From the NCBI RefSeq assembly GCF_040581485.1, contig NC_090130.1:14945656-15009655 (forward strand): DNA of 64,000 nt, in the 5' to 3' direction. Each line of letters starts with the position of its first letter. Position 1 is the stretch's first letter. The notes under the pieces were generated by a model, which saw only the letters and a list, made by a program, of their open reading frames with translations, had not been told where the DNA came from and made no database searches. Source of the stretch: Linepithema humile. Lineage: Eukaryota; Arthropoda; Insecta; Hymenoptera; Formicidae. Below, one piece after another: positions 57,720 through 64,000 of the stretch. The translations under genes and the position numbers were made by a program.

Positions 57720-59600
57720 TACAGCCAGTTTAAAATTTGTTTGACGCATCTCTGTGTGATTTGGTGTCAATGATACAAGTAATAAAACATAAGTAATAAG
57801 TCGATAAGTCGCAACGCCCCTTGTGCGTAATTATGCTTCTATTACTAAACCATTGTCGTAAAAAACCTATATATATATATATATTCATTTATTTATTTAT
57901 TTATTACTAATTAAACATATTCATATTAATCACTTATTCTCTCAGTGTATGCGCTGCTATACATTATCCCAATTCATGTTCTCGATTCGCAAATCATATA
58001 GAGCAGATATACAATATATACTGTGCACGTTCTCGCTTGCAAAATTTTGCTTTCCTCATGTTTAGCATTATGTCTGCATTATTCATGCAGAATTATACAT
58101 ACATACCATCAAGCGAAGTCCATGTTCAAAGCTTTTAAGTTCCGCAAAGTTATATATTTGGAAAGCGTGTCAAAAACATTGCGGAGACATTATTCAATTC
58201 TGCATAATAAAACATTTATGAGAGAGAAAGAATATTATTATCTGTGTTATTACGAAAATAAGTCACGACTCACCGACTAGGATATAATATCTGATTTTTT
58301 TCTCGAAAATTAATAATTTATGTATCTGCCGATTTTATATGCGGTGATATATAATAAGGCCATATTTAAATAAACCACCTTCGATTCCATTCTCGTAACG
58401 TCAGGTGTACACGTGCACATGTTTTGCAATAATTAAGTCGCAAGTCGTTTTCGCGCCTACCAGCAGATATCATTGATACTTAAAAGTCCACTCGTCTGTC
58501 CTGCAACGATGAAATTCAGACATATGTAGGTAGCAACAATTTTGTATTTGGTGGCCTCTGCGATCGAGGACAAGTGAAAAAGAAACCCACGTAATACCTT
58601 GATATGAGCGAAATCTTTGAGTAATTTTCTGCGTAGAAATTTTTCTCAACAATAACATATAAAAAAACACAATTGTTGAATATTATCAAATAACAGCATT
58701 TAATAAATGTTTTTTTTTTGTTTTTTTCAATATTAACAATGCATATATGTACTAATAAAAATTTTTTTTTTATAAAACAATATCCATAAAGTTTTGGAAT
58801 TGTTGAATTAGAATTATTGGTAAAAATTTTCGAATTTAATATGGCACACCTAATATAGCAAACACAAATTTTAAAACTTTATCAGCGCAAACCTTTTAAA
58901 TATTGTACTCTTTCACTTTCATTAATTATCAACTGCTTCTTATTTTCTTGACGCATATTTAAAAATCTACTTTGCTTCGAAAAAAATGACGCTTTATTAA
59001 TTCTATTACTAAAAATATTTTATTCTTATTATTCTCATTGAATTCCACTCTAATATAAAAATTTTTTAAATCTGGAATTATTATTTTAATAGAACCCAAA
59101 ATAAAATTAATTGTATTCTCAAACTTTTATTTACATATTACATTTAAAGTATCAACAACCATTTTTTAATTTAATCATATTTTTCCTCAAGAGAGAGTGT
59201 TTGATTTTTGAATTATAAAATTTATACTTTAATTTTTGGATGGTAAATTCTTAAGACTTCTTGGAAAAGTTTCATATAAAATCTTTTGTTAGAATATCTA
59301 ATTGCTATACTAGATTCATAATATAAAATTCCAATCGACACTCTGATTTAACGTTTCAAAAAACTCCGAAATTATTTTGGATAATAAAATGATTCAATTT
59401 GTTAAAGGATTAAAGGATTAATTGATGATGAAGCAATTTCAATATCAAGCATTCCGCAAATATAATAGTGGTAATTGCGTAAATACAATTCGTAGAGAAT
59501 TTCCTTTTTAGTATATACACTGGAGAGGTGCGTAATCGCGGCGCACACATGTAAGGCAAAAAAGTGCACTCATAACGGCGCGTCAATGTGGCAGACCAGT
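57720..59600. other. stretch with no supported gene
   Basis: A+T-rich. Frames at 58023-58280 (plus) and 58470-58670 (minus) lack motifs, and the first has no ATG at its 5' end. A short (TA)n lies near 57870. Confidence 0.45.
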
Positions 59601-59659
59601 GGTAGGTATAGTCGTGAAAGAGAGTGGGGATCATAGTCAGATGGCAGAATCACTGGAAC

Positions 59660-59787
59660 ACCTCAGTACTGAGCTGAACGTCGGTCGTCGCTCTTCTACA
59701 TTACTCGTATTTTGTTTCTCTCATTCCACTTTGCGGAGGAAAGAGAGCGCGAGTGCGAGTGCGGAAATTGCATCATTTCGATATTAC
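59660..59787 (+). other. possible alternative untranslated exon
   Basis: CTCAGTACTGAGC near 59664 resembles an initiator. A GC- and GAGCG-rich stretch follows, and TTAC|GTAAGA after 59787 is a good donor. An ATG at 59641 starts a 74-codon frame across the region, but it shows no motif. Only weakly supported. Confidence 0.2.
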
Positions 59788-60552
59788 GTAAGATTTAAAA
59801 TCGCGTCAAGCAAAGAATTTTCTGCGCAAAGGCTTTCTCAAGAACATTACGCGTTGAAAAAGTGAAAAGCAGCTGGTAATCGATGAAATTGATGGTATAT
59901 TTCAAGTTTACGCTGATAAAATTTTTTTTTTAACACCGCAACAAATATTTACGACTGCAGAAAAGAATAAATGTTTGCTCTCAGAAGGAAACGCACGTTA
60001 AAAGGAAGATTAGATTGTTAGATTTAACGTAAAAAGCTTGAACATTGTGTAAGTTTTGTTAAACAAGGTCAAAAAATAATCAGTAAGTCGAGAAGCAATG
60101 TTTTCTATACTTTAAACGGATACGGGTGAACGTGGATAAGCTTTGTATATGTTTCTACAAGTAGTAAAAGTCGATAGCAGTACACGCTGTTTTTGCTAAA
60201 CAATATGTTCAGAAATTTGTGTCATAAACATTACTGTGCGCTAATTTCTTTCTCCTTCTGATGGCTGCAGTCTCAGGAAATATTTTTATCTATATTTAAT
60301 ATGTTGAGTAGCCAATTATGACTTTGTGTAATTTTGTGCATAGAGTGTCCGATTTTAACTCTACAGCTATATACAGCAAAAGTTGAAACAGGTGGAAATC
60401 ATCATATAGACATCACTCTTTATTTACGAACGCAATTCTGTAAAGCTTGAGTGGATGAAAAACAACCTTTCGTGTGCTTCCGTGCGCTCTCTTCCGTATT
60501 AACTAGTATGAGAAGATGCACATGTTGAGTATGCACATGTATAATTATTATC

Positions 60553-60738
60553 ATTGAAAATTATCCACTCGGATATTCCCACCACTTTCCAAAAGCATTT
60601 ACTACATTCTTTATTTTTCTGTTTTTTTCTTGGATATTAGAGGAGGAGACATCAATCTCCAAGAAAAAATAAAACAATAAAAAATATAATAAATGTCTTT
60701 GGAAAGTAGAGGGGGTACCCAAGTGGATAGCTTTCAAT
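60553..60738. mobile_element. 186-bp inverted-repeat MITE
   Basis: ATTGAAAATTATCCACTCGG on the left and CCAAGTGGATAGCTTTCAAT on the right are complements. Inner parts (CTTTCCAAAAGCATTTA, TTTTTTTCTTGGA) also pair. A central unpaired stretch lies at 60640-60655. Confidence 0.75.
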
Positions 60739-61159
60739 TGTCCTGACTGTACTCTTACGCATATACATAAGCGTGTATAAATATCCCAATGTTACAATGA
60801 CTAGCACTAGTATGATATTCAAGTTACTTCGTGTCGTTTGAACATTTTTCGTTTAGAAGAAAACAGTATTTACGACAGTGCATTTTATATGACCTTTTTC
60901 ACATGCGAAGTAAGATTCACGAAGGCAGGCAGGTAGGCATATCTTTACGTTACACCAAAACATGTTCTCTGAGGGAATATGCTTTTTGCTAAAAAATAAG
61001 TTGTAATTTTGCATAAAAATTACGCGTAAAAAAGAAGAATAATCATACAATTCAAATATTATCGCGATAACTTGAAATGTTGATGCCATTCTACACTGCT
61101 GCTTTTCAAAACTGATTTACGTACATTTCATGTTTCGATAAATTAAAGAATTGTTAAAG

Positions 61160-61166
61160 TATAAAA
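61160..61166 (+). promoter_or_regulatory. TATA box
   Basis: TATAAAA at 61160-61166, ~30 bp before a GC-richer exon candidate; the start of transcription is expected near 61190. No strong initiator is seen. Confidence 0.4.
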
Positions 61167-61189
61167 TGTGCCTTCGAAAAGATTCGGCG

Positions 61190-61545
61190 AAGAGAAGTTG
61201 TGGGTGCAAGTGAAAAATTTCCATCTGAAGCATTGCGTGTGCAAAAATTAGTGAGTTTTACCTGCCAGAATTGCAGCTGCGCAACAGCTGATAGTGATCC
61301 TTCGATGAAACCAACTGGACAAGACTCCGGGAACACGGAGAACAAGATATCAGAACATCATTGGATACCTAGTGACCGAGAAACATAAAACTACACGCGC
61401 ACGACCCTGGTGCGTGGAGAAAAATTACGTGAATGCGTGGGCGACCAGACGAACGGAATAGAAGCCGATGTTCAAGATGGCTTTAACAACGCCTAGAAAC
61501 AGGTCGCCCATTATACGCGACAAGGAGAATATTCCGGCTTACGAT
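61190..61545 (+). other. candidate TATA-driven first exon
   Basis: A GC-richer block with an untranslated leader of ~280 bp that contains a short upstream frame (ATG near 61303 to TAA 61386-61388). Then comes the coding start at 61468 and the donor GAT|GTACGT at 61546. The leader's upstream frame could damp translation; that is inferred. Confidence 0.45.
61468..61545 (+). CDS. candidate first coding exon, isoform 2
   Basis: 26 codons, with a second in-frame ATG at 61477 in an AAGATGGCT context. The peptide contains TTPRNRSPIIRDKENIPAYD and runs in phase 0 into a consensus donor. DKENIP fits the KEN-box degron recognised by the anaphase-promoting complex, and TPRNRSP could be a proline-directed phosphorylation site. 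This suggests a cell-cycle or cytoskeletal protein, but no family can be named. Phase and length match 50081-50161. Confidence 0.5.
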
Positions 61546-61640
61546 GTACGTATGCCAGCATATACTCACGCTACTTTTCCTCAGTTGTTATTGTATTGCC
61601 ACGTTGGCGCACGTTTGTGAAGTTAACACCTCGTGCTTTC

Positions 61641-61855
61641 AGAATTTCGATATAATTGATAGAAATCGCTCTTTCCCAAACAGTACTAGAATTTTTGATA
61701 AATTTTCAAGAATTCTGGTGATTAACTATATAAAAATAGCGATCTGAAGATATAAGATGCCAAAATTTCACATTTTCGTCACACAAAAATTGGTCATAAT
61801 TTTTTTATAGATTCTTGGGAAAAAGTTAGAATTCTATCAATTATATCAAAATTCT
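61641..61855. mobile_element. inverted-repeat MITE in presumed first intron
   Basis: AGAATTTCGATATAATTGAT...TCTTTCCCA on the left, complement TGGGAAAAAGTTAGAATTCT...AATTATATCAAAATTCT on the right. ~215 bp with A/T-rich centre. It begins ~95 bp after the donor at 61546. Confidence 0.65.
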
Positions 61856-62652
61856 AACAATGAGATGTTAACTTTAAAGAGGTCATTGATGCGTGTAAGT
61901 GTAAAAATTAACTCCTACATTGCACATGTTGAAACAATTTCTCGCGACGCGAAGAACATCATGTCGACACATGCAATGTCTACAACTAATAGTCTACAAC
62001 GATTAGTGAATCATCATTTAATAGCACTACGACTGTTTTTAGCGCGATATCTTCGATATCTATAATCTAGTAATGCAATAACAAATATACGTGACTTATA
62101 ATATTGGATTTATTATTTGTATGGTTTTTTTCTTTCTTCAACAGATTGCTGGGAGAGAAAAGCCTCCTTATATAAAAGATATCGAGATTTATTCAAATTA
62201 CGTATAAGCTTATTCAAATGAAATAAATTATTCAAATAATTATGAGTGCCAACAATATGTTAAGCTTAACCCTAATTAGTCACACGGGGTGGATTTCACC
62301 CCAGCCTTTTTTTGATCTGGAATACGGCCCATTAAATTTGAGAAAATGGGACTTGTTCCACCATATACCGGTAGTTTGAACCTTTAACTACAGATTCAGG
62401 TAGGTATTATTTGAGTTGGCTCTTTAGTGCTTTTCTGGCAGCCATCCGAAGCGGAGCGTCCAAAATTGTGGGGTGGATAACACCCAGTGTGACTATTACG
62501 TCAAAATTTTGATTTCCGCAGCAATTTTTTTTCTCCTCTTTTTTTGGTGCAACATCAAATTGTAAATATATAATTAATGATTCTGAAAGTTAGAATTATC
62601 AAAAAAATTTTTATATTGTTATTTTATCGATTTTATAAATAAAAATTTTTAA

Positions 62653-62862
62653 ATAAGAATTGGCATTGCTAATATTTTAGCGTTGAGAGATTTGCCAACG
62701 ACTACCGAAGACCGCCCGAAACTAGAGAAGCATAAACGCTGTCAAGTGTGCCCCAGAGGCACCGACAAAAAAACATACCTTGAGTGTCCGAGCTGCAAGC
62801 GACCAATGTGCGATAAACATCGCACATATTTATGTGTCGAATGCACTATGGGCATTAAATAA
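62653..62862 (+). pseudogene. piggyBac transposase C-terminal cysteine-rich domain
   Basis: A frame open from 62653 to TAA at 62860-62862, with no start. It encodes RCQVCPRGTDKKTYLECPSC, then MCDKH and YLCVECTMGIK: the C-x2-C, C-x2-C, C-x2-H, C-x2-C metal-binding array at the C-terminus of piggyBac transposases. The catalytic domain is deleted. The domain itself looks intact to its natural stop. Confidence 0.85.
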
Positions 62863-63083
62863 TAATTAGAAATGATATATTTATTCTTTTTCTACATTAT
62901 TATAATTTTTTTATAATTTTTATATTAATTTTTTCAAAATAAACAAAGATTCTTCCATAAATTCATGGGTATCATTCTTTCGTCCAAAATTCTAACTTTA
63001 TTCGGCAAAATAAATATACTTTTTGGAAAGACCATAAAAGTAATAATATCTGTCTGAAAGCATGTCATTTTAGGTTTATAAAA

Positions 63084-63086
<3 letters not shown>

Positions 63087-63123
<37 letters not shown>
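63087..63123. repeat. 37-T homopolymer
   Basis: An uninterrupted T run. It could be the reverse-strand poly(A) tail of a retroposed sequence, but no target duplication was found. Confidence 0.9.
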
Positions 63124-63129
<6 letters not shown>

Positions 63130-63193
63130 AATTAGTCAATTTATATGTAAGTTTTCAGTAGTAAAAACAATGTAAATTTTATCCGTTATAGCG

Positions 63194-63226
63194 CTGAAGA
63201 AGGCCCAAAAAAAGGTGCCGAAACGT
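63194..63226 (+). ncRNA. hammerhead-like ribozyme core within the piggyBac element
   Basis: CTGAAGA, A, then GGC(CC)...(GG)GCC hairpin with an A-rich loop and one bulge, then GAAACGT. The motif lies 70 bp after the T run inside the piggyBac remnant, so a Penelope-like fragment probably inserted there. Confidence 0.45.
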
Positions 63227-63603
63227 TCGACAATTAGATGTAAGATATACGACAAACACATGTAAAATATATTAATAAATAGCACCTAGAACAAGCTAAG
63301 GCTCAATAAATAAGCGTGTATCACCATTTTAAAGTTTTAAAAATAAAAAAAGTTATAACGATTTTTGTGAAAAAAGTTATTTTTAAAACGGTTTTTTTTT
63401 CAACATTTTTTTTGCATATGTAAAATTAAATTTCTTATATATAATAGACATGCTCTTGTAAAAAAGGGTTAAAACTTATCTCAGTATTTTTTTTTTTTTT
63501 TGCATTTTACAATAATTTATTGCAGTGCAAAGGTGCGGGGGTGGATTTCACCCAGAATGACTATTACGTCATTTTTCGGAAGTGTGACTGAAGAGGGTTA
63601 ACA

Positions 63604-64000
63604 TATTGTTGGCAATTACCGGCAGTATACCGTTTCGGTATTGAAATTTGACATTTCTTTTACTAATTTTTGTATAGGTACAGTACAAAAAAATCCACCA
63701 GCAATGTACCATTTCAGTACTGGCATTCAACGCTCTCTTTTTGCCAATTCCAGTACGGGCACAGTACCTTGAATTTACCGGCAGTATACCGTTTCGGTAC
63801 TGTAATTTGACATTTTCTTTTACTAATTTTTGTACAGGTACAGTACCGTAAATTTACCGGCAGTATACCATTTCAGTACCATTATTCAATACTGATTTAG
63901 ATAATGAGTTAGTACTAAACCATTGTTATTTTAATACTGGTTTTGTACTATGCCAGTACCGAAATGTAAGACGCGTTTTTCGGTACTGGATCTGTATCTC
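63604..64000. repeat. ~160-bp tandem repeat rich in CAGTACCG / CGGTACTG
   Basis: ATTTACCGGCAGTATACCGT starts units near 63613, 63773 and 63853 (partial). Each has TTGACATTTTCTTTTACTAA and ACAGGTACAGTACC. The words CAGTAC and GTACTG recur on both strands, so the unit can fold on itself. The array runs off the right edge of the window. Confidence 0.75.

Larger units (their letters stand above)
62270..63597 (+). mobile_element. internally deleted piggyBac element
   Basis: TTAA at 62266-62269 and 63598-63601 flanks ends CCCTAATTAGTCACACGG and CGGAAGTGTGACTGAAGAGGG. Both ends are followed inward by GGGGTGGATTTCACCC-like blocks and an ACTATTACGTCA block. 1328 bp, against ~2.4 kb or more for full elements; only the transposase C-terminus remains. 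A 37-T run and a hammerhead-like motif in the right half are later insertions. Confidence 0.85.

Overview
The window reads as nuclear DNA of an insect, most probably a hymenopteran and perhaps an ant. It is strongly A+T-rich, has no bacterial-type operons, and is packed with mariner, hAT-like, piggyBac and MULE/NOF-type transposon remains, Penelope-like ribozyme motifs, long foldback elements and microsatellites. Host genes appear only as sparse candidate exons separated by tens of kilobases, as expected for very large introns or intergenic DNA. The organism call is an inference from element families and composition; no host gene is recognised well enough to name the species.

Layout. 1-3.7 kb: a DNA transposon with ~100-bp inverted repeats, a frameshifted DDE-like transposase and subterminal repeats, itself hit by a 403-bp near-perfect foldback element with a 7-bp target duplication. 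3.9-5.2 kb: small repeats and the first hammerhead-like motif. 5.3 kb: a candidate non-coding first exon. 7-20 kb: old repeats, an internally deleted mariner (9.85-10.39 kb), one candidate coding exon on the minus strand (15.65-15.77 kb), and members of two foldback families called A and B here. 22.7-29.4 kb: four MITE or foldback elements and a long-TIR element carrying a SWIM zinc-finger remnant. 32.3-39.3 kb: a ~7-kb foldback/NOF-type element with ~0.6-kb inverted repeats and a decayed MULE-NOF-like transposase, split by a mariner. 40.1-43.2 kb: two palindromes head to tail, then a nest of mixed-orientation repeats. 45.7-48.9 kb: a foldback element with 8-bp target duplications, then a large foldback element whose arms are 151-bp tandem repeats. 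49-54 kb: a candidate coding exon, a mariner fragment, a pure ~313-bp GCAC microsatellite and two adjacent hAT-type MITEs. 55-64 kb: half copies of families A and B, a piggyBac-type MITE, a TATA-driven candidate first coding exon, and an internally deleted piggyBac in the middle of a palindromic target.

Genes. On the plus strand, exons at 50.0 and 61.2-61.5 kb each have an ATG, good splice signals and end in phase 0 after 27 and 26 codons. They fit alternative N-termini of one gene whose body lies past 64 kb; the 61.5-kb peptide carries a KEN-type motif. A non-coding exon at 5.3 kb could belong to the same or another gene. Everything else that codes is transposon-derived and broken.

Two themes recur. 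First, a hammerhead-like core (CTGANGA, short hairpin, GAAACGT) occurs seven times, three of them inside foldback structures, pointing to dispersed Penelope-like terminal repeats. Second, inverted-repeat architecture dominates: more than fifteen foldback or TIR elements were found, several nested or abutting.
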